Positions 36,460 through 47,102 of a stretch of DNA of 64,000 nucleotides are shown piece after piece. The first letter of the stretch is position 1. The number at the start of each line of letters is the position of its first letter. Both the position numbers and the translations under genes were made by a program. Origin of the DNA: Sialis fuliginosa (Eukaryota > Arthropoda > Insecta > Megaloptera > Sialidae); the NCBI GenBank assembly GCA_961205875.1, contig OY540814.1, forward strand, positions 10,150,993 to 10,214,992. Direction: 5' to 3'. The notes under the pieces are model-generated. The model saw only the letters and a list, made by a program, of their open reading frames with translations. It had not been told where the DNA came from and made no database searches.

Positions 36460-38910
36460 TATCGGTACTGATTTATTTTGTAACTTTACGTATTATATGT
36501 ATGAATAATTACTTATATATCTATCGGAATGTTACATGTTGTATTATTTGCACCCCAACCCCAAATCACGCCATATTTAGATACTCAAATTTACTCGTGT
36601 CAGCCTTCGGCTGCGACTATCGTATGTATATTGTATATATTATAAATACCCCTACCATTATTTTTAATATTTTACAAAAAGGGCAAAAGATCGTTGTGAA
36701 TATGGTTAAAGGTAATTTTTATAAAATTTTATTAGAAAATGGTAATTGTAATTTTTTGTTGATGCGAACCTTATCTTTTTATCTATTACTTTCGTGTCTT
36801 TTATAAACAATACTACAATTTCATTATAATAAAAGAACAAATTTACACATCTACCTGATTCATACGTATTGTTCACTTGATAAACAATACTTCGATTTCC
36901 TTATAAATAAAGTACATTCTTTGTAATGCAGTGGTGTAATGCAACTTTTAATTTATAAAAGATTTCAAATCCAATAAAACGTACGAAAAATTTCAATTGT
37001 TTTTGTTTTTATTAGGTTTTTAATCAACTTCATTTTTAGTTCTGGACCTACATTCGTGCATTAGATACCATTATTAGCTTACTGTTATATGTCAATGTTT
37101 ATTATGCTCTAATCCAGATATGTATTTTTTTTGCAGACTAGTGTAACTAAAACACAATTTAATGTAATTAAAACCATTAAAAGATAAAAGCTATCAATCA
37201 AACTAAACGACTGTTATAAACATTTATAGCCAATCAATATTGCAGTCTGCATATCATCTTCACAAAACAATAATAACCATCTTTTTGTTTGAACTGATTT
37301 GACGTCGTTAATATCAAACTCATATGTACGAAACTAGCAACGTTATATGGGTATGATTAATTGATAAGACATACCGCAAATAACTTGCTAATACTGTGAC
37401 GTCATTACTGTCTGAATTAAATTCAGTGCCAGGATCTGTAACAAACGGCGAAATCAGAAGAAGTAATTGAAAATGTTACACTCCGTAGCGTATTTTTGTT
37501 TACTTGGGTGGATTATTTGTATGATGATTGAACATTTATATCACGTAATTAAAAAAGTTTTAAGAGCTCGCTTCACGAAATTGCTAATATGGATAATATA
37601 TGATAAAATGTATTTTATTTTTACAATTTAAATCGCTATATCGTTTATTTTATTAAATTTATTTCTTTTATAATAAACCTTGTTACTTATATTAAAAATA
37701 AACTTATATAAAATCAGCATAACATGAGTTTTCGCCATAAATATTTCAAAAACGGCTGATTTTACGTAAAAAATGATTATGATAAGAATTATAAAACTTA
37801 ATCTTCTTTGTGAGATTTAGATTTATTTCATTAATTTTTTTGCTCTTTTTCACAAACGTACATTCCATATTTTGTGCTCTTTTCCATACAACCCATTAAG
37901 TACACCTTTTAACGAGTTTTAATTTAGTGGTTTACCCTCGCTAGTGTATTCAACTAAGTCTTGTAAATTTTTATTGATTTTATGTTGGCTTCTTGGATTA
38001 TAAGTCCTCTTCGGTTAACGAATTTAGACGTCATTATTCTATTAATTATTTTTCAATGTTATTTAAATGGGAAACAGGACCCCCCTTTGCGGCACCGCTT
38101 AAAATTAAACTACAGGGTAATCATTCGGCAAGGAATTATTTTAGGTTATAAACTAACTTATTTCGTAATGAGAGCAAAGAAAAAAAATATTGCTTTTTTG
38201 ACACACCCTAGTATACATATTATACGTATAGTAAATCTCACAAAACTGATCACCTTATTTTTTTTAATATTATTGTTGTCTAACTGTTTTTGAAATACAA
38301 AATTATTTATTACCTGAATTTCCTTGTAGTTCCGTCCGTGTTTGCTTTTTTTAAGTCAGTGAACTCTTCCGCGACTTTTTTTGAAATGCATTGATTATCA
38401 TATTCATTTTAATACGATTGTATGAAAATATTAACTTATTATCTTTCAAATACCAAATTGCCGTAAACCAATTAGAATAAAGTAAAACATATTTCTAAGG
38501 ACTTAAACTTTCTAACAGAGAAAGTCCCATAAAATTCGGTTAAATAGTTTTCGTGCCAAGTCCGAACAAACACAAAAAAGGAAAATAATATAAAAACGGA
38601 TTATATTTTATTGCCTATAAAAAATTATTATATAGACAGAGCCTAAAGATTTGTGTATTAACATTGATTAAAGATGTGTTTTGTGATTTTTAACTGACTT
38701 CAAAAAAGATAGAGGTTTTCAATTCGACAATATATTTTATATTTTTTTTAAAACAAACTTGTTTGTCTAAACGTCAAAATTTATTTAAGAAAAGGTAATC
38801 GCAAGCTTTCGATTCACAGAATCATCGTCTGGCTATTAATAAAATTTAAATGTGAGAACGATGTTATCTCAATAAAACTCATGTTCAAATTTTTTTTGTC
38901 ACAAAATAAA
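36460..38910. other. AT-rich DNA with repeat-like tails
   Basis: No supported gene. The phrase GACTTCAAAAAAGATAGAGG near 38697 followed by TTTTCAATTCGAC is close to a repeat that is widespread in insects. AAAGTCCCATAAAATTCGG near 38521 and CCAAGTCCGAAC near 38558 have similar repeat style. Confidence 0.4.
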
Positions 38911-39090
38911 TATCCGACTTAAAAAACTAAAAACATTGAAAATTAAATAATAATTAAATTTACGGTTTTTGAAATCGGTGCCAACCCAATAAAAAACTTA
39001 AAAAAGAATGAAAACCGACTTCAAAAACGGTTAAATTTAATTATTTACTTTTCAGTGTTTTAAATTTTTTTTAAGTCGTTTTTTTAGTTT
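38911..39090. repeat. Inverted repeat (hairpin) with ~65-bp arms
   Basis: The left arm 38911-38979 (ATCCGACTTAAAAAACTAAA through GGTTTTTGAAATCGGT) is mirrored by 39014-39090 (ACCGACTTCAAAAACGG through TTTTTAAGTCG), with scattered mismatches and a ~34-bp loop. It probably belongs to the repeat family seen at 38690. Confidence 0.7.
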
Positions 39091-39237
39091 TTTATATTCC
39101 TTCGTTATTACTGATATCTTTTGATCTTTTTTTTAAATATGATCGAAAATATGTTTTCAAAATAATATAATCAAAATTGTCAACTAGGGTTCAAAATTAT
39201 TCGATTATTAATAAGCCTTGAAGAATATCAGTCTATA

Positions 39238-39937
39238 GAGTAATCCGGTCAGAAATGAAAACCTTTAATAACCTGTTTAATTAAATGTAATCTTGAGGTA
39301 AAAACATCGTAGAAATTTTTTTCACACTCCAAAAGTTTATCCCGACCCCAAAATATCAAATATAAAAAAGGTACTTCTCAAACACTCTCAGTTGCATGAC
39401 GTCATAATCCAATATTGAAATGTCAATCAATGCTAAAATAAACAAGTGTCAACGATAAACATGGAAAACGCACGAAAAATAATAAGTTATAAATACGAGT
39501 ATTGTTTCGTACCTTGTAATAATTAAACTCACAAAATTCCCGGAAAAAGTTTTATGACTGTTCCAGAAGGAAACTAAGGAAAAAATTAATAGTTGTAATA
39601 TGTACAATAACAATATACTCGAGAAATTACGGCTTTCTACAGGTGACAATCCCAAATTTCAAGATTTCGATTCATTTTTATTATTCTTCTAGTTTTTATA
39701 ACTCATGCTTTATACAAACAAAATTGACAGCTGGACAGAACATGAATTATGACGTCACAAACGCTACAACCTATCACGTAGCGTTTTAAATGTGAGCTGA
39801 TTTTTACGACTTTTAATATTGAATAATTTAGAATTGAGCAATAAAAAAATAATTTGTTCAATGTTATTATTATTATTTTAGCCTAATCTTTGCAATTAAG
39901 TAATAAAAACTGTATGTAAAAAATTTCCGGATTACTC
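39238..39937. mobile_element. 700-bp element, GAGTAATCCGG ends and TA flanks
   Basis: GAGTAATCCGG at the left is matched by CCGGATTACTC at the right, with TA on both flanks (39236-39237, 39938-39939). TGACGTCA-like motifs occur on both sides (ATGACGTCATAATCC near 39398, ATGACGTCACAAACG near 39750). A decayed frame inside may encode a THAP-type zinc finger (separate entry), which would argue for P-like ancestry, although P elements normally make 8-bp duplications, which I do not see. Confidence 0.65.
39461..39600 (+). pseudogene. Possible THAP-domain relic
   Basis: From ATG 39461 the frame reads MENARKIISYKYEYCFVPCN, one more N, a stop, then THKIPGKSFMTVPEG followed by more stops. The pattern Y-x-C-x(3)-C with downstream K-x-F-x-x-VP resembles the start of THAP zinc fingers used by P-like transposases. 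It is interrupted by at least three in-frame stops, and the rest of the domain is not recognisable. Short and decayed, so uncertain. Confidence 0.35.
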
Positions 39938-39939
39938 TA

Positions 39940-42111
39940 TTATGAAAAGTCAAGCACACCACGTATTTCATATCTGTAACTCGACGTCAATATTACATGA
40001 ATTAAATTGAGTGTCGGGGATAGAGTAAAGGCGGTGCATGACGGAGAGAATGATTGAAGCACTGTTACAGACGTAGTAAACATATGACGTTGCACTTTGT
40101 CCCCTATGATTTAAGATCCCTTGTCGAGTATGTGATCGTATCTTACAACTGCATTTAGGGTTGGATCTTTTACCCGGTACTGCTTCGAGATTATAACTAA
40201 ATTCATAATGTTGTGTTGTGTGTTATCCCCCTTGAGTATTGTAAATATGTATTAGGTATGTTAGAGATATGGTAGAATACCTACTTATTTTGTTTTAGGA
40301 CGTAATTATATTACGGTTCTCTTCGGGTCAACATGATTCTATATAAGTTTTATTTTTTATTTTAATAATACATTTTTGACGTGAATAACGTCTAGAGTTT
40401 CAGGACAGATACTGGGTGAGCATTTTAGAAACTTGATGTAACGCGCAAATATCAGTTTCTTTGGTAGGTTAATCAAAACCTACCACGGTATTAAATAGAT
40501 CTTACTTTTATAACTTATGATTATATTAGTTACAGCTACAATAAATTATTTCCTTATTTTATTTTTTTTAAATTTTTTATATTGCTAATAACAATATTTT
40601 TAATTTTTTGTATTTTATGGAAGTTTCAGATACTAATAATAATTATTATTACTATTAAAACGAATAATTACACAGCATTGTATATGAAAATTAATACTTC
40701 ATATTAAAGAATCGTCATGAATTTACATATATGTACATAAGCTTAAAAATAAGAAAAAAATTATACTTTATTTATAAATACAAGCTTAAAAAAAGTAATT
40801 ACTTCAGTATATTTAGATTATAGTTCACCCAATTCTGTTTTTACACGAATTATTTTTACATGATTTTAAAAGGTCGATAACAGTAAAAAAATATTTACAA
40901 GTATTGATTTGATTTTACACTATTCATTTATTTCTCTTTATTTTAATTCTGAGAAAAATTATCCGTTGAACTTTACATATTTTTAAGGGATTTTTGTAAA
41001 ATTGTGATTGTATGCACATTTTTTTATTTTAAGTTTGTTTATTTATAAAACTGAATTGCTTTATTTTTATTATTATTTATTTGATAAGAAATGTAATATA
41101 ATATATGTATGATGAAATCATATAAAATTTAAATAATGTTTTATTTGTAAAAATTTATTTTTATGTTTTTTGAGCCTTTCTAACCAATCTTCAGTATATA
41201 ATATCTTTTTTTACACGGTGATAGGCTATATGTATCTACCGAACAAAAACATAGTTGGGTGTACTATATATACCTTCAAATTTACACTAACACAAAGAAC
41301 AATTTATTGACAGGTGGGGTAAATGCAAAGCAGATAGTAATTATTGTAATACAGAAACCTTAGCACACACATATCGTTATCTGACCACATCATAGTGAAT
41401 TCGGGTCGGACACCTTTGCACATAAACGATTACAAATAACATTGGGGTTCGGCTTGTTCGCCGATGTCATCTCTGGTTTTCGGAACTATTCAACTGTTAT
41501 TCTACTCACACCGTCTCCCCTCCTCCCACTTGTAATTCCATAATTTATCCCTGGTGAACGGGAAACTCCTGAATTGTTGAACATTATAATAACTTCTACA
41601 ATTATACCCATTTGGCATTGCGTCGCGCTGCCCGCCTCGAGTCACTAATTTCTGCTCCTCGCTAATTATCGACATATCATGAAGTTATTTATACTATTTA
41701 TTCTTGTCGGGAACATATCCTCATACCTTTATATGTAGAATGTTGATATATTATTTAACTTTCAATCTATTATCTACATTCAATTTATACGAGCTTTGAA
41801 AGTTAAACATGTTGATTTTGTATTTATCTTAATCAGTAATTCATCAGTAAATAATTAAGTCACTGACGAATCAATGAATTAGCCTCTCGCTTGGGAAGCA
41901 TATTTCTAAATTAAATACAAACTAATTAATGTTCTTTAAAATCCTCATAACAATCCGAGTTAACATATTTATCTAAGCAATGACAAAAAATACAAGTTTT
42001 TAGGTTTCCGCAGTGATCTCGATAGGAAACTTGACTTCTTGGTATGTATAAGTCAAGATCAACAACGTCGAAAAATGTTTTTGCTACCTCGCCAATATTC
42101 AAAGAGTAGGA
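39940..42111. other. Intergenic DNA with one dispersed repeat
   Basis: No gene seen. It contains family A copy 2 (40379-40461). The block 41390-41660 is less AT-rich (including TCGCGCTGCCCGCCTCGAG) and free of obvious transposon wording, so it is a candidate regulatory stretch. Confidence 0.4.
40379..40461 (+). repeat. Dispersed repeat family A, copy 2 (short)
   Basis: GACGTGAATAACGTCTAGAG, then TTTCAGG, GATACTGGGTGAGCATTTTA and AACTTGATGTAA match the first part of copies 1 and 3. Similarity stops near 40461, so it is 3'-truncated relative to the others. Confidence 0.7.
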
Positions 42112-42568
42112 TACCGTAAACCGGGGTTACTTTGCTCCATTTTTATGATTATTTTTTAAAACTCTATAGAAATAAATAGAAAAATCGATAGAAATGACTT
42201 TTTTTCGTTTAGTACTTATATATGGGATCTAATACAACATATTCACATGGACACTTATTTGATAAATAGTAAAGTAATGTTTAATTTTTTTTGTTAAAAA
42301 GTGGAGCAAAGTTTCCCATAGGCCGGGGTTACTTTGCTCCATTCTATAGTTTTTCATTATAACGCCACTATTTAAGTAGATAGAGCAAAGTTAAGCATGT
42401 GTTTTATCGACTTTTATCCGGGGTTCACGTCTGTCCAAAAAAATTCCAAATATTATACCTATGGATTTTGTTTTTATTATAAGAAAATGAAACTACATTT
42501 ATTCATAAAAAATTTAAATAAATCGCAAAAAACAAATTTAAAAAAATAGCCAACAGTATAAGTTTGAA

Positions 42569-42823
42569 TTAAGAATAGATGTTAGATCTGGAACGGAAAA
42601 AAACCCTCTTAGAGATTTGCTTGGAAGGCTTAATGGAGCCTATGGCATTAGACCATGGGTAAGTCAATTCATCCTGTTTCAAGGGCCATTTCCAAATTGT
42701 TCTTTTTGGTATTTTATAGATTTGTTCTGCTCTTCTATGTGAAAAATCACCTCTTTTTATTTCGTTTAAGCATTGTTGCAAGGCTTCAGGTGTATAATCA
42801 CAATACCGCCTTGACTTTGACAC
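42569..42823 (-). pseudogene. psq-HTH transposase N-terminus (pogo/CENP-B type)
   Basis: This 84-residue frame begins MSKSRRYCDYTPEALQQCLN and continues EIKRGDFSHRRAEQIYKIPK, then RTIWK. The pattern Y-t-x-e-x-l-x-x-a-l-x-x-i-k-x-g-x-s-x-r-x-A-x-x-y-x-IPkxTiw is the psq-type helix-turn-helix that binds the inverted repeats in pogo and Tigger transposases. After residue ~47 the sequence loses any family likeness, and no DDE domain follows. It is read on the strand opposite to the Kekkon gene, wholly inside the TA-flanked element, so it is a truncated transposase remnant. Confidence 0.75.
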
Positions 42824-42937
42824 CAGCTGTCTTTTATAGTTTCTGGCATTTCTGTAACCAAAAAACGTAAATAAATATACAAAATAAAAAATATAAGATT
42901 CAATAATACATTTAAATTAGGTATTATTATTCAAAAT

Positions 42938-43058
42938 ATAACTTAAAATTGTTTTCTTTCTGAATTTTAACGTCTTTCGGGGTTACTTTGTCTGGAGCAA
43001 AGTAACCCCAAAAGACATTAAAATCTGCAAGTTCGGAGAGAAAATAATTTTAAGTTAT
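42938..43058. repeat. Palindrome centred on duplicated transposon-end motif
   Basis: The ~57-bp arms ATAACTTAAAATTGTTTTC...GGGGTTACTTTG and the mirror CAAAGTAACCCC...AATTTTAAGTTAT surround the 7-bp centre TCTGGAG. Mismatches are few. The innermost 12 bp of each arm are the transposon-end motif, so it may be an abortive end-to-end junction or a nested MITE. Confidence 0.75.
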
Positions 43059-43433
43059 TTAGTATCATCAAGGAATGGTAACTTCATTTACAACAGTATA
43101 ATAAAAGGATATATAAACTAATTTATAAACACTTACTTGATAGTTATGAAGAGGAACCGCCACACACACCAAATTTTGCACATTAAAAAAATACTTTTTT
43201 ATCGACCACCACTTCACTGACTAACTGGTTCTTTAATAATGAACGTAAATCGATTATTTTCGGGTACAATAATATTACAAAGCAACCTTCAATAACTGCT
43301 ACATTTTGTTTGGTAATATATGCATCATATATAACCATAAAGCTACATTGAAACTCTTTTATTAATGGAGCAAAGTAACCCCCACTGGCGCAAAGTAACC
43401 CCGGTTTACGGTACTTTCTTATACTATTGCAAT

Positions 43434-44857
43434 TAGGGTTTGCAATCCCGCAGACTTTTTTTTCCCGCGGGATCCCGCGGGATCCCGCAGTTTTTCCAAA
43501 AATTTTGTTATTCATACTTAAAGTTACTATTATTTAGTTAACATGACAATTAACTAATGAAAAATATTTTCATAGTGGTAACATATGATACGTAAACGTA
43601 ACTCGTACCGTATAGACCGATGTAAAATCCATAAAATACACCTGTAAATAGGAGGTTGTCTAATATGTTAGGTACAAGAACAAGATGCTTCTAACTACTT
43701 TTGTCTTTTTGTTCGATTATCCATTTCAATTTTTTAACTCCTTCGTTGCGTATAAATTAGCCCTTGTTTCCCGCAGGCCTTTGTTTTATATTTGGATCAA
43801 AAGTTAATTGTCCAAAAATTTCAAACTCATAGATCAAACCTGTGGACGGCGCAAACCGAGTCTATTTCCCATTTGATTAACGCATGGAAAAAATTACTTT
43901 TTTACTTTCGCGTGAATATCTCGTTGAAAACAATTTTTTTGAAAATTTCTCAGGGGAATATTTTGTAGAAAATTAAGTGCTCAATTCATAAATCCAATAA
44001 ATTTTAAGAAATGTTTGTTTAAAAATTATCATAAAAATTGGATTTTACTTTTTATGATAATGTTTAAACGAACATATCATTAAAAATATTCGATCTATGA
44101 TTTGAGCACTTGGGATCTTTTTTGTAAGAAATTTAATTCTCTATGATATGCTGCTGTAAGAAATTTTTCAACGAGATATTCACGCATAAGTAAAAAAGTA
44201 ATTTTTCCCATGTTAATCAAATGGGAAAATGACTCGGTTTGCGCCGTCCACAGGTTTGATCTATGAGTCTGAAATTTTGGGACAATTAACTTTTGATCCA
44301 AAGCTAAAACATAGGCTAGCGGGACCGAAAAAAAAATTAAAAAACACCCTAGTATATACGGTATGTCACGTAAAACTAAACCACTAAATATCATTATTTA
44401 CGGTTGTATTTTAGGGACAATACTGTTAAAAAAATATCGTGTACATCGAATTTTGTGTATTAAATTTTTGTGGTTAACTTTCATTTAATCTGCTATTCTT
44501 CTTCTAAATTTTTGTATTTTTTATGTTTTTTTGTTGTAATCTCGGGGCTGTTCGAGCTTCTTTCGTCGCCTGAGTCGCACTCAGTGTAACCACTTAACTA
44601 ATCGTGAACAAGAGATATAATTTACTTCACTAGTTTCATATTCAGTCATCTCAACCTTAATTTTTTTTTTCAAAATTGTTACCTTTTTTTATTCATATTT
44701 ACGCTTTACAAGTATTCAAAACGCATGCGACCTACAAATTCAATGTTCAAAAAATTCCGCGCGGATCCCGCACTTTCAGTGCGGGATCCGCAGATCTCCA
44801 AAACGTGCGGGATCCCGCGGGAATGCGGGATCCCGCATTGCGGGATTGCAAACCCTA
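43434..44857. mobile_element. Non-autonomous hAT element with GGGATCCCGC iterons
   Basis: The terminal inverted repeat TAGGGTTTGCAATCCCGC at the left is matched by GCGGGATTGCAAACCCTA at the right. Both ends are flanked by the direct 8-bp duplication ATTGCAAT (43426-43433 and 44858-44865), the hallmark of hAT insertion. The first ~60 and last ~100 bp are packed with (G)CGGGATCCCGC repeats, probable transposase-binding sites. No hAT transposase frame is present. The middle holds a nested palindromic MITE (about 43735-44352). The element starts only 22 bp past the pogo-like element. Confidence 0.9.
43735..44352. mobile_element. Palindromic MITE, copy 1 (nested in hAT)
   Basis: Long inverted arms (about 43780-43990 and 44085-44320) share GGATCAAAAGTTAATTGTCC, TAGATCAAACCTGTGGACGG, CGCAAACCGAGTC and CGTGAATATCTCGTTGAAAA. 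The arms meet at TTTTTATGATAATGTTTAAA. A copy with the same arms lies at 56638-57113. The right edge is ...CGGGACCGAAAAAAAAATT then ACACCCTA. Exact ends and target duplication are not clear. Confidence 0.8.
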
Positions 44858-44865
44858 ATTGCAAT

Positions 44866-45017
44866 GTAAGACAAAACGTTGTGTGTATTAGAACCCGTGT
44901 ATTAATTATAATATACAACTAATTATTCAATTTTAAAATATGTCTCATGTGGTCCATGGGATTTTCTTATCCGTACAGTATTACTGTTACTGTATTACGT
45001 ATGAGAAATTTCATGAA
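44866..45017. other. Short AT-rich spacer
   Basis: Nothing supported between the hAT duplication and repeat family B. Confidence 0.4.
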
Positions 45018-45278
45018 ACTAATGGCAAATATTTCTCTGTTATGAACCATTTCATCAAAATATAAATTTAAAAACATTCGTATACGGCTTTCAAAAATAC
45101 GAGGTTTCTTCCCAGACGATAACTAATTTTAAATATAAAATTTAACCCTTCTACGATTTGTCGTATTTAAGTTACAGCGTGGATTCAGGGAAGGTCAAAA
45201 TGGATAATCGAAAACATGACTATACAATACTTATACAATATGTATTTCATACATATATAGGTATAAGAAAGTAAAAAT
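45018..45278 (+). repeat. Dispersed repeat family B, copy 1
   Basis: CTAATGGCAAATATTTCTC, TTATGAACCATTT, CAAAAATACGAGGTTTCTTC, CCCAGACGATAACTAATTTT and TATAAGAAAGTAAAAA occur in the same order as in 46422-47102. It lacks ~400 bp present in the second copy. No coding potential or termini identified. Confidence 0.65.
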
Positions 45279-46421
45279 CTATAATAATGAATGAAATATA
45301 TATTTTTTCATATTATCAAATTTTAGTGCGACAATTTTCTTATACTCGTAATAAACACGTACATCACATTTTCATCGTTACATTAATACACCCGCATATT
45401 TATAAATAATACAATTATCTGTCTCTCTTATTATTTCTTATACGTGCATTGTATGCAATGCTTAACTTTTTTCATTAAATTCATATTTCATATTCCTTAA
45501 TTTTCTTTCCCAAAGTTTCGAGTAAAAGTTTTCCGAAGTTCGGTCCATTTGTTTGGTATTATAAAATAATACTAACATTAAAACATCATTATGCTATGCC
45601 TTTATTCTGCTAAGGGCTTTAACGTTAATTAAAGTTTCAATAAACTTGCATCATAAACTAGTAAGTATTATATTGTGTTTTATATTAGCTCGTATATATT
45701 CACAAATACATAGTTTCTAGCATAGTTCACTGTATCTTATATATGTATATTGCAAACTATATTGTTTGCATCAGGAAGGAAATTGCTGAATATTCTACTC
45801 TTATGAAAATATTATATCCAGATGCAGAGAAAGCATGTAAAAAACTATATTGCTGACGTCGTGTTGGTCAGTAAAATACATCATGTGCAACATTTATTTA
45901 TGAGTAAAATTTTACTTATAAAAAATATTTTATTGCATTTTATTGATAACAAATATAATACTATCATATTCTCGGATTCCTTTGATTAACCTAAAATATA
46001 TCTTTTTGCAAATTACTTCTGTCGAATTTCCTAAATTAGAAATATCTGTCATGGAAGCTACAGGACTTTCTTATACGTAAGAGTTATCAGTTCATGGGAC
46101 ATACATAAATTAAATATAATAATATTCTCTATAACATGCAATAAATGATTTTTTTTTAAATTACTTAACTGGAAACGGATATTTATTTCTGTCACTTTTT
46201 GAAATATTTTTTAAATGGTACGAACAAGAAGGAAATGTTTTAGATAAAAATTGTCGAATATATTATTATCTATAATTCATGTACCATTAATTTCATTTAT
46301 TATTTAGGTAGAAAGATTTTTTTATAATTAATTGGAACCACCCACACTGCATATTCACTCGCAGCAAACACGAACACCGTTCAATCTCTGTAATACTTAT
46401 AAAAAAGTCCCAACACACTCA

Positions 46422-47102
46422 TGGCAGATATTTCTTCTCTGTTATGAACCATTTGAAATATAATTTTAAATTATTTAAAAAAATGTATATGAAAACTATA
46501 GATAAATTTTATTTTTATGGTTTTTCGCCCTCTGGAAGGAATATTTTTTGGTTAAATATTATCTAACCGGTCTTAATTGATTCGTTTAAGAATCAGCTAC
46601 AAATAACAACCATAATATAACCCCATCATCGATTTAGTTTTTGAAATAAATCGAAAAAATGGTGAAAAAAACGCGAATTTTACCCTTTTACCCCATTTTT
46701 AGAGATGAAGCCCCACTCCTCACGCGGGCGCGTTATTTTTTCGTATTCAGTGATCAAAATCTATAACAATAAACCATAAAATTGCTTCATTCACTGGACT
46801 ATACCTACAATTTTTAACTAGGCCATTTTTCTATAATTCAAACTGTTTCAAAAATAATTAGAAAAATTTACAAATTGACACCAGTTGAAAGATCTTTTTC
46901 AAAAATACGAGGTTTTCTTCCCAGACAAAAATTAATCTTAAATGTAAAATTTCACCCTTCTACGAATTTAGGTAGTTGAGTTACAGCATCTAAAATTAGA
47001 TCGACACACAGACATCATGGTGAAAATAGTCAGAATGGATTAATGGAATCTATGAAATATACTATGTGTATATTTCATATACATGGATATAAGAAAGTAA
47101 AA
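46422..47102 (+). repeat. Dispersed repeat family B, copy 2 (longer)
   Basis: Same block order as the copy at 45018, with an additional middle part (about 46480-46880) that includes TTTTACCCCATTTTTAGAG and CCCACTCCTCACGCGGGCGC. Either the shorter copy has lost this part or it is a nested insertion here. Confidence 0.65.

Larger units (their letters stand above)
42114..43411 (-). mobile_element. Pogo-like DNA transposon, internally decayed
   Basis: The termini are CCGTAAACCGGGGTTACTTT (left) and its reverse complement (right), flanked by TA at 42112-42113 and 43412-43413. Extra copies of GGGGTTACTTTG lie inside near 42319, 42979, 42998 (inverted) and 43367, as expected of repeated transposase-binding sites. 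A minus-strand frame encodes a psq-type helix-turn-helix. The DDE/D catalytic domain is missing. An internal palindrome (42938-43058) may be a nested insertion. Confidence 0.85.

Noticed and set aside
44095..44394. 99-residue minus-strand frame inside the hAT
   Set aside because: Lies in the right arm of the palindromic MITE; chance frame.
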